Origin: Hysterangium stoloniferum
Lineage: Eukaryota; Basidiomycota; Agaricomycetes; Hysterangiales; Hysterangiaceae
NCBI GenBank assembly: GCA_015178975.1
Contig: WHVD01000009.1
Coordinates: 992,001-1,056,000 of the forward strand
Reading direction: 5' to 3'
Length of the DNA: 64,000 nucleotides
Below the pieces are notes generated by a model, which was not told the origin of the DNA, did not search any database, and saw nothing but the letters and a program-made list of their open reading frames with translations. A program made the position numbers and the translations under genes. Positions 33,310-43,642 of the stretch are shown one piece after another. Within the stretch, counting starts at the first letter, position 1. Every line of letters begins with the position of its first letter.

Positions 33310-33853
33310 TGTTAAGTGCCATGTCAGGAACTTATTCCAGAACTATCAGAAAGTCACCGGAAAGTCGGGAACTATCAGATAGGGTCAGGACGTCAGCTTC
33401 AGCTTATGTGCTGCACCTCTACGCAAACGCTCAAAGTCCTTAATTTCAGAGGTGAGACTTACGATGGAAGATACAGATATTCAGAGCTCTGAAGAGTTCC
33501 GAATATCGAGTGTACAGAAAGACGGAAGAAGGAATAAGAAACTAAGTCAATATCAGATCTAAGGTAAAGTACAAATTTGCAGAAACTAATATAAGTCTTC
33601 TTGTTATTGTACTACAAACTGAGATCATAATAAGACGGAAATGGAAGTATTCTTAAAACGGAAATACAATAAGACATATTGGGGAGACAATATTCCGAAA
33701 TGGGAATACAATAGACAAACAAGTGAATATTTGTCAACAGACAAATTACCAAATGTGGAACAAGGGGAGAATGCAGAAGATATGGTAACTATGATGTTCC
33801 ATAGTCAGAGATCAGGAGTCGGATATTGAAACATCCAGGAACAGGTCGTAACA
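33310..33853 (-). mobile_element. Solo LTR, Gy-B type (TSD GTGAC)
   Basis: TGTTAAGTGCC...GGTCGTAACA (544 bp) is flanked by GTGAC at 33,305-33,309 and 33,854-33,858. It is nearly the same as the left LTR of Gy-B. Confidence 0.95.
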
Positions 33854-34186
33854 GTGACCACCAGTGATCTCATTGACAACAAGATTCCAATAACTCAATG
33901 AGTACTTGACCAATTGACCTGAAATTCTTAATTTAGGTAGTCATATATATTGGCTATATACCCTAATAAATATATGACATAAGCATTATTTGTCATCAAA
34001 CTATAAATCAAATACTAATGCAATCCCATTGGAACAGTTTTGTCCCTGTCATATGATTAGCACATAACCTTATTGATTATCCACAAATAAATGCAAATAA
34101 AATCATGTGACCTGTTAAAATTGTGTATATATACAACTGTTCACTTCTCCAAGTGATAGCATCCCAACAACCCATCAGTTTACATC

Positions 34187-35203
34187 ATGAGAGCTCTCAC
34201 TCCTGCTCAACTTGATCGTGTTCTTACTCTACTTGACAAGGACAAGTCTGCACATGAAGTAGCTGCTACCACTGGTTGTTCTGTCTCTAATATATCAAGA
34301 ATTCACTCTAAACATTCTGCCTCCTTCTCCAAAGTAGCTGAAGGTCGTCCATGCAAACATTCCCCCTCTGATACCCATTACATCATCCAACAAATCACTT
34401 CCCAGAAGATTGACCATGCCACTCAGGCCTCTAAAGTCCTACAAGACATGAATGGAGAGTCTATCTCTGCAAGAACAATTAGTAGGGAAATCAAGAAAGC
34501 TGGAATGAAGGCTGTGGTGAAGAGGAAAAGGCCTAAACTCACAAAAAGGCATAGAAGGGAGAGGCTGGACTTTGCATTGGCACACAAGAACTTGTCTCTG
34601 GAGGACTGGAAGAGGGTTGTTTGGTCATATGAGACTAAAATCAATTATTTGGGGTCAGATGGGAGGAAGTGGGTGTGGAAAAAAGCAGGAGAGGGGCTCA
34701 GTGATAGGCTGGTTGAGGGCACAGTCAAGTTTGGAGGGGAGAATCTGATGTTGTGGGGTTGTATGTTCTAAGAAGGACCAGGATATGCCACCAAGATTCA
34801 TGGGAGGATGGATGCTGAACTTTATGTTAGCATTTTGGAGGATGAACTTCAAGAATCTCTCAAGCATTACAAGAAGAAGACTGGAGATATTGTCCTTCAG
34901 CAAGACAATGATCCCAAACACAAGAGAAAGAAGGCCACCAATTGGCTTAATGGCAGTGATTTTGATGTCATGATATGGTCCCCTCAATCTGCTGATCTTA
35001 ATCCAATTGAACACCTTTGGCATTACCTCAAGAAGAGGCTACTAGAGTATGAAGTGGAGCCTAGGAGTATTCAAGAGTTATGGGAAAGGGTCCAGACAGA
35101 ATGGGACAGGATTCCTGCTTCTATTTGTCAGAATTTGATAGAGAGTATGTCTAGAAGGATTGCAGCTGTTTTAGATGCCATGGGGGGTTACACCAAGTAC
35201 TAG
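34187..35203 (+). pseudogene. Tc1-type transposase of mariner 2, dead active site
   Basis: It starts at ATG 34,187 (MRALTPAQLDRVLTLLDK). The DNA-binding half and the KRKRPKLTKRHRRER linker parallel element 1. The first catalytic Asp is Tyr (WSYETK instead of WSDETK). A TAA at 34,769-34,771 (GCMF.EGPGYA) interrupts the domain. The rest is open: LQQDNDPKHKRKKATNWL, NPIEHLWHYLKKRLLEYE, ending GGYTKY at 35,203. With the Tyr change and the stop it cannot be active. Confidence 0.88.
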
Positions 35204-36734
35204 ATTATATGATTTGTATTGGATTATTTACCAGGGACAAAACTGTTCCAATGAGATTGCATTAGTATTTGATTTATAGTTTGATGAAAAATAACGCTAG
35301 TGTCATAGAATTCTTAGAGTATATAGCCAACATATATGACTATCTAAATTAAAAATTTCAGGTCAATTGGTCAAGTACTCATTGAGTTATTCAACATTCT
35401 TTGACATATAAAAAATCATTGGAGCGGTTTTGTCCCCCACTGTAATATGGAGAATTGTTTTCTCATGGTTGGTGGTTAACAATATAATAGTCTCAGAAGA
35501 TATATCACTATTTAAAGATGGTGTTTTGTAGAAATATAAATTTTACCAGTAAAAGTCTGATATTGTAGTAATGATGGACAACCTCCATGGAAAGCATTTC
35601 TTTTTGAATGGACCTAGGGGTACTGGAAAATCATTTGTTTGGAATACTTTGGCACATGCCTTCAGACACAAAGGACTCATTGTACTCTGTGTTGCCTCCT
35701 CTGCCATTGCTTCACTTATTCTGAGTGGTGGGTAGACATCTCATGTTTCAAATTCTCCTTGAGGTTGATGAGAAATCCATCTGTACAATGAAGAAAGACT
35801 CAGATAAGGTCAATCTGATGAAAGAGATCAGCCTTATTATTTGGGATGAAGTTCCAATGCAGAATCACTTTGCCTGTGAGGCAGTAGATTGAAGCCTTAG
35901 AGACATCCTTAACAAGGATATTCCTTTTGGAGGCATTACAGTAGCATGGGATGGTGACTTTCAACAGACATTGCCTGTCATCCCTAAAGGTTCAAAAGAA
36001 GATATAATCAGTGCATGTATCTCATGATTTCACCTTTGGAACAATGTCAAGATTCTGTTTTTGACTGAGAATATGCAGGTAGATCCTATTGATCAAGAGA
36101 GTGCTGTTTTTGCTCAGTAGTTACATATATCATCTTGAATACTTAAACTCAATCAAGTTTGGAGGATTGTCACCAAATAAATTGCATTTGAAACCTGACC
36201 CCAAAACAAGTGCCATTTGAACTGCATTGTTGGCAGTTTCCAGTCAGGCTAGCATTTTCTATGACTATTGATAAGTCATAGGTCAATCTTCAAAATCAGT
36301 TGGATTGGATCTGTGTACTCCTGTGTTCTCACATGGACAGTTTTATGTTGGTATTTCAAGGGGGACAAATTGGGGAAGAGTGAAAATTCTACTCCATGGC
36401 ACTGATATGACTGCAAATGTAGTGTTTAAGGATGCTATTATTGATCCACGAGTAAGTATTCAGCAAGGTTCCCAAAGGAGACTGACTTATGTTTTTTAGG
36501 TTCAGTGAATTTACAATGTATATAATGTATGTATATAATTCTGAATAATGTACACTTTAATCACTTTAAAATAAGTTTCTGAATGAGAATAAATGGGAAG
36601 CTGGAATGTACAGAAGCCCTCAATATGACATGGTCACAGAAGGTAATACAAACTACTGATGTAGTGTTTAAAGACATTATTATTGATCCACCAGGTCACA
36701 AAGCAACAGAGCAAAGTTGTGGGGTGGTAGCCTC

Positions 36735-37070
36735 CCTCAGATATTCATTATTCCATTCAACAAATTACTTCTCAGAAGGCTGAACATGCTACTGAGATTA
36801 CCAAAACCCTTCAAGATATGAGTGGGGAGTCCATTTCAGTGAGGACTGTTCATATGGCACTCAAGAAGGCTGGAATAAGAGCTGTGTGATAGGCTGGTTG
36901 AGGGCATAGTCATGTTTTGGGGGAGGAAATCTGGTGTTGTGGGGCTCTATGTTGTGGGTAGGCCCAGGATATTCCATCAAGATTGATGGGAGAATGGATA
37001 CTGACCTTTATGTCAGCTTGTGGAAGACAAACTTCAAGCAACTATGGACTCCACCCCCAATGCACTCTTA
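36735..37070 (+). pseudogene. Third Tc1-type transposase relic
   Basis: Fragments IQQITSQKAEHATEITKTLQ and GESISVRTVHMALKKAG match element 2 (QQITSQKIDHATQASKVLQ; GESISARTISREIKKAG). An internal deletion then joins to DRLVEGIV and a distorted VGPGYSIKIDGRMDTDLYVS. No terminal repeats were located. It directly follows a partial duplication of the Helitron C-terminal coding region (VVFKDIIIDPP, near 36,660). Confidence 0.7.
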
Positions 37071-37672
37071 GCAGCTAGTGAACCAACCTCTCCTCATCCT
37101 TTTGCTATCTCAACAGCTATACATATTTGCATGAATGATAGTTTCCTCCTATGCAAATGGATTAAAGTTGCACATAGCTGGGCCACAAGTGGGAATGACC
37201 CCAGTATGCCTATTGCTTAAAATATAGTGCTGTAAGTTTGTTACTAGGAATATACCTAATAACCTGCGTGCAATGGTCCCATCTTTATGATGGTCACTAA
37301 CACAGTCATTCTTGGATGGTGTAATTGAAGATGAATACAAAAGGCTGACATAAGGCCAATGTCATAGAACATAGAACTTCAACAATAAGAGACACTATAG
37401 TATCCCTTACTGGCCATAGGAGTGAGATTAAGAGTAAGACTTAACAGACTGCTCTTAAGAATGAGCTTCAAAATGAGATACAATGAAATTGCTTGTTCAA
37501 TAGTGGGCAAAAGAGAGGCCCTTATGTATATACATGAGGAAGCACAGGTCAAAACAAACATCTACAAACAACGACACAATAATGATGTGATATGGTGTGA
37601 GTCATCTCTGTCATCACAATAAGAGTGTTAGTAAGCTGTGAATAATAAAACGGGAAGGCTGCAGCTGGACAA
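37071..37672. other. No gene recognised
   Basis: This is AT-rich sequence between the transposase relic and the next LTR. No frame with protein-like features. Confidence 0.5.
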
Positions 37673-38216
37673 TGTTACAACCGGAATTCCCACCAGACTC
37701 TGGGCACTAACTTATATGCACCCGCACCCTATACACACCAATTATCAGTTTACTGGAATTCCCACTGGACTCCATATGTCAGACTTGTCCATGTTCGACT
37801 TTGTTACATCGTGTATCAGTCACCAGAATACCCACCAGACTCCATCCCTGTCTATGTCCGACCTCGTCCCACACATCAGTCACCAGACCCCACTCAGAAA
37901 ACCCATCATCCCTCTAACTGAGCCCCATTCCCATTTTAGTCAAATGACCTGTCACGATTCAAACTCCACTCCAGCTCCGTTCCCTGTTATGGTTTATGAT
38001 TTGTCATGATTTGGACTCCGCTCCGTTCCATCCCATTCCTAACACCAAATTTGGTGTTTACTTATCCTATTTTATGTTTTGCTAGTTTCATTTCATTATT
38101 ACTGGATTTGGTATGTAGTCTGGCAGATGTTGTACATACAATCCAGTCAGAAAATCAGCTTAGATTCTCCCCAGTAATCTAGTACATTTTCCACCCTAAA
38201 CTCCTCTCTGAATTAC

Positions 38217-38645
38217 TGTCACAAATCGATTATTCTTCGATAAAGTCGAATAATATTCTATTAACCGAACTCGAAAGCCTCGTTCGACGAAGTATATATT
38301 TGCCCTGTCGATGAAGTAAGAGGCTATTACCAGTCACGAGAACTCACGGAAGTAATTGTCGAAGAAGTTACGACAAAATAGATTACTAATATCACTAATA
38401 TACAGATATTTCGATTGACTTTCCTCGCTTCTTTCGTAGCCCTTTTATGCTTTTCGTCGTATCATTATGACTATGTTATGAACTAATTATGAAATCATAT
38501 ATGACGTCAAAATGAGACATGTCGAAAGAGATTTGATGGTGTCGATTAATGTTCGGTTTGTCGAGTTGAATTCGATAGGTCGAAGAGTTGTTGAAAGTTA
38601 CCTTTGAATGTTTGTGACAATATGTGACATGTGATGGTTGTGACA
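38217..38645. mobile_element. Solo LTR, TGTCAC..TGACA family (TSD ATTAC)
   Basis: TGTCACAAATCG...GGTTGTGACA (429 bp) is flanked by ATTAC at 38,212-38,216 and 38,646-38,650. It is related to the LTR at 15,045-17,141, and the ends form TGTCACA/TGTGACA inverted termini. Confidence 0.92.
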
Positions 38646-38908
38646 ATTACACCGCTCTCGCTAGTCAGAGCCCACAGGCTCTGATGCATCTATCTCTTAA
38701 CCTCTGACTCATTTATCTCGACTCCCCAACCTCTTGACCCATGACCTCCGACCTCGACCCATGAACTCCACCTGGACTCCCTGGGTTTCCTGTCCACCTG
38801 TTTGAAATTGGACAATACAATCTCGCAAGGGTGCAGCCCATGTATAAGCTGAAGCCAAGTCCTACTGGATTCCCTGCGGGTTTCTCCGGAAACCTGCCAT
38901 GTACATAC

Positions 38909-39872
38909 TGTTAGGATACACACACAGGCCGGGTCTCCAGAGAAACCCGCGGGATATCCGGTAGGACTTGGCTTCAGCTTATAGGCTGCGCCCTCGCTAG
39001 ATCGTGTTGTCCAATTTCAAACGAATGGATGGGAATCCCGGGGAGTCCGGGTGGGGTTCGTGGGTTGTAGGTTGTAGGTTGGAGGTCGTGAGTCGTGAGT
39101 CGGAGGTCGGGGTCGTGAGTCGAGTTGGTTGAGAGAGATAGATGCGCCGGAGCCCGTGGGCTCCGACTAGTGCGAGCGATGTGAATCAAGTAAGGTTTTA
39201 GAGTGGAAAATGTAATTAGATTACTGGGGGGAATCTAAGCTAATTTTCTGACTGGATTGTATGTACAACATCTGCCACTTTATATAGACCATGGAGTGAA
39301 TGACATACCAAATCCAGTCATGGTGAAACGAAACTAACAAAACATGAAACGAGAATAGTAAACACCAAATTGGTGTTAGGAACGGAACGGAACGGAACGG
39401 AACGGAACGGAACGGAACGGAACGGAACGGAACGGAACGGAACGGAACGGAACGGAACGGAACGGAACGGAACGGAACGGAACGGAACGGAACGGAACGG
39501 AACGGAACGGAACGGAATGGAGCAGAGTCCAAATCGTGACAAAGCATAACCCATAATGGGAAACGGAGCGGGAGCGGAGTCCTAAATCGTGACAGGTCAT
39601 TTGACTAAAACGGGAACGGGGCTCAATTAGAGCGGTGACGGGATTCTGAGCGGGGTCCAGTGACTGATGCGTGGGACGAAGACGGACATAGACAGAGACA
39701 GAGTCCGGGGGAAGTCCGGTGACTGATATGTGTCATAATGAGGTCGAACGTAACGAGTCTTGACGTGACGGAGTCTGGGCGGGAAATCCTATAAACAGAC
39801 GATTGGTGCTTGTAGCGCGTGGGGGCGTACGGGTTAGTGCCCAGAGTTCGGCGGGATTGTCCGGTCATAACA
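38909..39872 (-). mobile_element. Solo LTR, Gy-A type, reverse (TSD CATAC)
   Basis: TGTTAGGATACACA...GGTCATAACA is flanked by CATAC at 38,904-38,908 and 39,873-39,877. It is longer than sister copies (964 bp) because of the pentanucleotide expansion. Confidence 0.94.
39379..39515 (-). repeat. (GGAAC)n microsatellite, about 27 units
   Basis: Pure AACGG/GGAAC array inside the reverse LTR. Sister LTRs have only two or three GTTCC units at this point (for example near 31,948). The SVPFR-repeat frames it creates are not genes. Confidence 0.97.
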
Positions 39873-39890
39873 CATACCCTTAATAGACAA

Positions 39891-41520
39891 TAAGAGATTG
39901 ACAAACAAAAGATAAGATCAGACATGTGATACAGATAAATGGAGAAACACAATAGAACAATAGGGGAGGATAACCCAAAACTTCAAAAAGTTATTTATCC
40001 ACTAAAGTATATATATTTATATTGTTTGTTGTGAAATTAATATTTAATCAAATTCAGTTCTGGAGAATAAGGAAATATTCATATTTATCTTGTATCTGAC
40101 AAAAGTTAGTCAAACAAATATATATAGATTATCCTTTTGGAGATAAATTCCATAACATGGATTGGTTGGCCAGATAGTTCTGGTTAACTTTCTAAACCAA
40201 ATAAATTTAAATTATATGAACTACATTTGAAAGTTTGCATAATATACTAGAGATTGCATCTCATCCCAAAGATTAAGTCATAACCTAAATAATTTTGGTT
40301 AACCATGACATTTGTGCATATTTTAAAAGAGTATGCAAGTTTTAAAGATGAAATTTTGGGGTAATGAAATATAAACATATAGTCATAGCCAAAGGAAATA
40401 GTCTCACTTAAAAATATGAGGACTTTTCCATAAAATTTTTGTATATTCAATAAGTGTGACTATCCTCCAGGGGAGATGGAGTCAGACAATAGGAGAGATG
40501 GAGTGATAGAAGTGATGGTTGATGAAAGATCAATGATAATGAGTCAGAAACACTCAAGAATACCATGATAATGTGTCATCCTCCAATGCTATGCTTGATT
40601 TTGAAATCTTGACAATACTACCAATCAATGAACCAAGATTGGACATGTTCTGTTCCTAATTTTGTAGTATAAGGAGCAACCAATATCTGCATTAGAACCA
40701 GGTGGTGAGTAGGCTCCACAACCATGCAAGGAACATGAATTGACAACAACCTCAATGAGGCTCTACTTGACTCCCTTCTTGAACTGGGAACATCCTCAAT
40801 GAGGGTCCTCTATGATCTCCTACTGGAGTGAATGCTGCCTCGTAAAAGAATCCCTGTGATGGTGGGGAACACTCTCACCAGAGTACTTGATCGAATCAAT
40901 AGTGGAAGAATTCATGGGAGTTATCATATAGATTGATAAAGACAGGATTGTCTGGAGCATACAGGGGTCAAATACCTTTTTGATGGAGGTAACAAAGGTG
41001 TTCTTTTGAGGAGTATGAATAGGCTGGTTTGGGCTCATGTATGATGTCTGAGCATGAAGAGAATCGAGATGTTACTTCTTCAAGTTCTATTAGGGAGTGA
41101 GGAGTTGGTTTTGAGTAGGAACTGAGGGTTACTTTGTAGGATGATGCAGTGTTGAACATGATGGGGTTTTTGCATGTCTGATTGATGAAACTGATTTGGT
41201 TGTGTAGAAGTCATCTTGAGTGCCAAAGTATATATAAGAATTTGTGCTTGTGATGTGACTTGAAACTATAGCCATATAAGTTGCTTTCTGATTGAACTCT
41301 CTACAGCAAAATGACACTTTGGAGACCTGATGGGAGATCAACAATTGCACATCAAACAATGAGCCAGCATTAGGCCAACATATGGGAGACAATGTTTACA
41401 ATACACTTGAAAAACACAAGGCAGAGGGGACAGTCATTCGGCTTGGAAGTGGTAAGTGCTCAATTATCAGCAGTTGGGAAACAGTGGGACAGGAAAGTTG
41501 GGGGAAGGAAAATGGTGAGA
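39891..41520. other. AT-rich region, no gene recognised
   Basis: Short minus-strand frames around 40,820-41,390 have no recognisable domain and are not joined by convincing splice sites. Could be a decayed element. Confidence 0.4.
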
Positions 41521-41524
41521 CTGT

Positions 41525-41940
41525 TAGATTGAGTAATGCTAGCAGTGTTTCCCAGGGTCAGGTGGTGTAATGGTTAACACCCCCCTTGGTTCAATCCCCA
41601 GTCTGGCCATTCATTTTCTACACTTTTAACAGGTTATAGGCCCTGCTGTGTGCTATAGGGCATGGTTCCTGTGTGTAGAGTGAACAGCTATATTTATGTA
41701 TGGTATGGTGGAGAAGTCTGGACAAAAGAGCCAGAGAGGACCTGTATCTGCATATAATATTGTTGAGTGCTAGCATTAAGGGAGTGTGTTAGATTGAGTA
41801 ATGCTAGCAGTGTTTCCCAGGGTCAGGTGGTGTAATGGTTAACACCCCTGCTATATATGCAGAAGCCCTGGGTTCAATCCCCAGTCTGGCCATTCATTTT
41901 CTACACTTTTAACAGAGACTCAGGTGGCACAGTGGGGGAG
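41525..41940 (+). repeat. Tandem tRNA-derived (SINE-like) repeat, two units
   Basis: Two units about 265 bp apart begin TTAGATTGAGTAATGCTAGC, continue with a tRNA-like head (41,556-41,609, internally deleted; 41,821-41,892, complete) and share the tail CATTCATTTTCTACACTTTT, a pol III terminator-like T run. A third tRNA-like A-box (CAGGTGGCACAGTGGGGGA) starts right after. Confidence 0.65.
41821..41892 (+). tRNA. tRNA-like cloverleaf, probably SINE head, not a functional tRNA
   Basis: 72 nt. Acceptor stem GGTCAGG/TCTGGCC (two G-T wobbles), 4-bp D stem GTGT/ACAC, T stem CTGGG/CCCAG with TTCAATC loop, A box TGGTGTAATGG and B box GGTTCAATCC. The anticodon stem has one C-A mismatch. The loop TATATAT would read UAU (Ile) but position 33 is A instead of the invariant T, so decoding is unlikely. 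Confidence 0.5.
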
Positions 41941-43057
41941 CATGGAAAAAAATTGAGAAGCTATTGGCGGATCACATATGAATTATATTACCAAATGAGT
42001 ATACTATTCAATATTTTTTAGTTGCTATTGACTAGCTTATTGGGGAGTAACTCCTTGAATGGAATCCTATGCATACAATCTTCGCAGTGTAGAGCCCCAG
42101 CCAATAACTTGTTTGGGTACTTATTCCTAGATATCAGGAAGGACATTCGTCCTAAGAGGAGATGTAAGAAAGCATTATTATATATGTTGATGTTATTCCA
42201 CTTCTCTATAGTATAGACACTAAGGCCACATATGTTGTACTTTCCTCTTTACCACTCACAAGTGACAGTGAGAGCAGTGTATTTGCAGTAGCCACCCTAT
42301 ACAATCTCCATTTTAACTTTGTGTTCCCAGTTAAAGACTTTTTTTATCTACTATCCCACAAGTTGAGCCTGTGAATGCCACAGGGAGAGCAATGCCATCG
42401 ACGAACACTTCCCTTGTAGATATAACTCACCCAAAGGGGTGATAAAAATGTTACATAAGATATATGGAGTAGAAAGCTCAATGGTTCTATAATAGATTAC
42501 TATGAATTCTCGGCACGCTTCTTTGCGTCCCAGGAAGAAACATTCAACTGATAATAGTGATGAAGACTCAGCTACCAGTAGACCCAGACCCAGGTGATTT
42601 CATTCCCATCACAATAACCAATGTATAAGAACAAACGTGGTAACCCATCGATCTATCCCTCGTCACGCCAGAAAGTCTTCATCGTACATGTATAGTATCC
42701 GGCGGTTCCCTATCTGCGAATGCTGACAGAGTTCTTGTTATCTCCCAATGCCTCCCGTAAAACGCGGGATTCTCCGAGGCCCAGTTGTCACTTGCGCTCC
42801 TCCTCCCTTTCCGGGTTGTCCTTATCCCTATAGTAAGGATCATGGCGCGCCTCAACATACCCCACAAGCTTATGCATCGGGATGTAAGCAAAGAGCTGCT
42901 GCCTAACATGAGGGTTGGTTCTGAGCAATGGAAGGGACAGCCGGCGATGAAGAACTTCCACGCTATCTCCGCTCTTTCAACGGTATTGAGGTAATCCCCT
43001 TCCAAATAATGAGGCGGAGATTCATCTGCTGGCACTCTGCAGTGAGCACACCCCATA
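41941..43057. other. No gene recognised; possible coding relic on minus strand
   Basis: Minus-strand pieces with protein-like composition (PADESPPHYLEGDYLNTVERA, then after a shift QQLFAYIPMHKLVGYVEARH and DPYYRDKDNPEREEERK, about 43,040-42,790) suggest a broken gene. I do not recognise the family. The transition from the transposon nest to the gene island lies here. Confidence 0.4.
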
Positions 43058-43642
43058 GTAACAAACGGTATCAAGGTGGGAACACGGAGTATGAGGAAAC
43101 TTCCGTGTCTCAAACCATGAACATTTGTTTTACGGAGCCAGGCGGAAGCCGTGCTGCAGCGGTGCCAAACAGAGCATACGCGCAAATGTATTATGAATGC
43201 CCCGGATTTTTACGTCACACAACGCTTCCCTCCAGGGTTGGTGCAGAAATTGCAAGACTGTGCTATCTACATTTTATAGCGTGATGCACTGGCGGCCGTC
43301 GCAGGTCCTTAATCGGTCCAAATTCACAGTGAATTTGGACCGATTAATGGAAGGCCCTGCGACGCCCGGACCAGTGAAACTCTTCTTTCAGCGGGTGGAT
43401 CCTCATGTTTAACGGTGCGGGCGTCGCAGGGCCTTCCATTAATCAGTCCAAATTCACAATGGCGGGATGGACAGCAGGGATGCGAGGATCAGAATGGATC
43501 AGAATGAGGGGAATGATGCATTTACGCGTATTCTCTGTTTGGCACGGCTGTAGAACGGCTTCTGCCTGGCTCCATAAAACGAATGTTCATGGTTTGAGAC
43601 ACGGAAGTTTCCTCATACCCCATCTTGATACTGTTTGTTATT
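43058..43642. repeat. Large inverted repeat with palindromic core
   Basis: The arms 43,058-43,197 and 43,513-43,642 are inverted copies (about 135 bp, mostly identical; the shared core includes GTTTGAGACACGGAAGTTTC). The ~315-bp spacer contains the perfect palindrome below and a third copy of its motif (GTCCAAATTCACA, near 43,446). Confidence 0.85.
43309..43347. repeat. Perfect 19-bp-arm palindrome
   Basis: TTAATCGGTCCAAATTCAC, one base A, then its exact complement. Outside it GTCGCAGG.CC and GG.CCTGCGAC extend the symmetry imperfectly. Confidence 0.95.

Larger units (their letters stand above)
32928..33888. mobile_element. Unclassified insertion in mariner 2, itself hit by a solo LTR
   Basis: Comparison with the right inverted repeat shows foreign sequence between AATAACT at 32,921-32,927 and AATAACT at 33,889-33,895. 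Without the nested LTR it is about 412 bp. It holds a 19-bp minisatellite, a TATATATAG box near 33,204 and the ends TGTAAGCC and GACAACA..., so it may be a copia-type solo LTR. Class uncertain. Confidence 0.5.
32877..35442 (+). mobile_element. Tc1/mariner-superfamily element 2
   Basis: The termini are CAGTGGGGGACAAAAC and its complement, with TA duplicated at 32,875-32,876 and 35,443-35,444. The copy of the host element at about 11,588 gives the empty site. The left inverted repeat is split by a 961-bp insertion. The inner ends of the repeats carry an inverted copy of the outer motif (GGAACAGTTTTGTCCCTG). Confidence 0.92.
31487..35586. mobile_element. Copy 2 of the 675-bp DNA element, full of later insertions
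   Basis: GGAGGATATC at 31,487 and CAACCTCC at 35,586, with ATG duplicated at 31,484-31,486 and 35,587-35,589. Its own sequence (31,487-31,600, 32,457-32,874, 35,445-35,586) aligns with 11,059-11,733. Removing the element with one ATG joins the helicase frame in register (...TGVNG/KHFFLNGP...). It contains a Gy-A-type solo LTR and mariner element 2. Confidence 0.88.
29400..36500 (+). pseudogene. Helitron Rep-helicase (RepHel), heavily decayed
   Basis: This is the rolling-circle transposase with a Pif1-type helicase. The pieces occur in the expected order: HYLGTMTVKCSKCNALHWMAE (29,530-29,590); SMFITMTANPKWRDITEALL (about 29,875); the Rep HUH region IEFQKCILPNMHLLI, where the first His of the usual HxH is Asn; SAEFPDQDKHPKLYKLV; EFGKNKDEIQQYIDACYVSA (30,517); LLTVVKEATSFEDLRTNEGQ (about 30,915); and GSQLQRLFATI. 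After the inserted 675-bp element come Walker A NGPRGTGKSFVWNTL (35,607 on), Walker B LIIWDEVPMQN, GDFQQTLPVIPKGS and the C-terminal TPVFSHGQFYVGISRGTNWG (36,315-36,375). Many stops and shifts. Helitron termini (CTRR plus hairpin) were not located. Confidence 0.85.
37673..39885 (+). mobile_element. Solo LTR, Gy-A type, holding two younger solo LTRs (TSD GACAA)
   Basis: TGTTACAACC at 37,673 to CCCTTAATA at 39,885, flanked by GACAA at 37,668-37,672 and 39,886-39,890. It is interrupted at 38,217-38,645 and 38,909-39,872. The terminal CA has decayed to TA. Confidence 0.88.

Noticed and set aside
39221-39600. Long minus-strand frames rich in SVPFR repeats
   Set aside because: Produced only by the (GGAAC)n array; open in several frames and inside an LTR.
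41821-41892. Functional tRNA-Ile(UAU) gene
   Set aside because: Cloverleaf folds, but A at position 33, a mismatch in the anticodon stem and tandem repeat context favour a SINE head.
42679-43185. 168-codon minus-strand frame as an intact gene
   Set aside because: Protein-like pieces switch frame within it and no splice sites join them; treated as an unrecognised relic.
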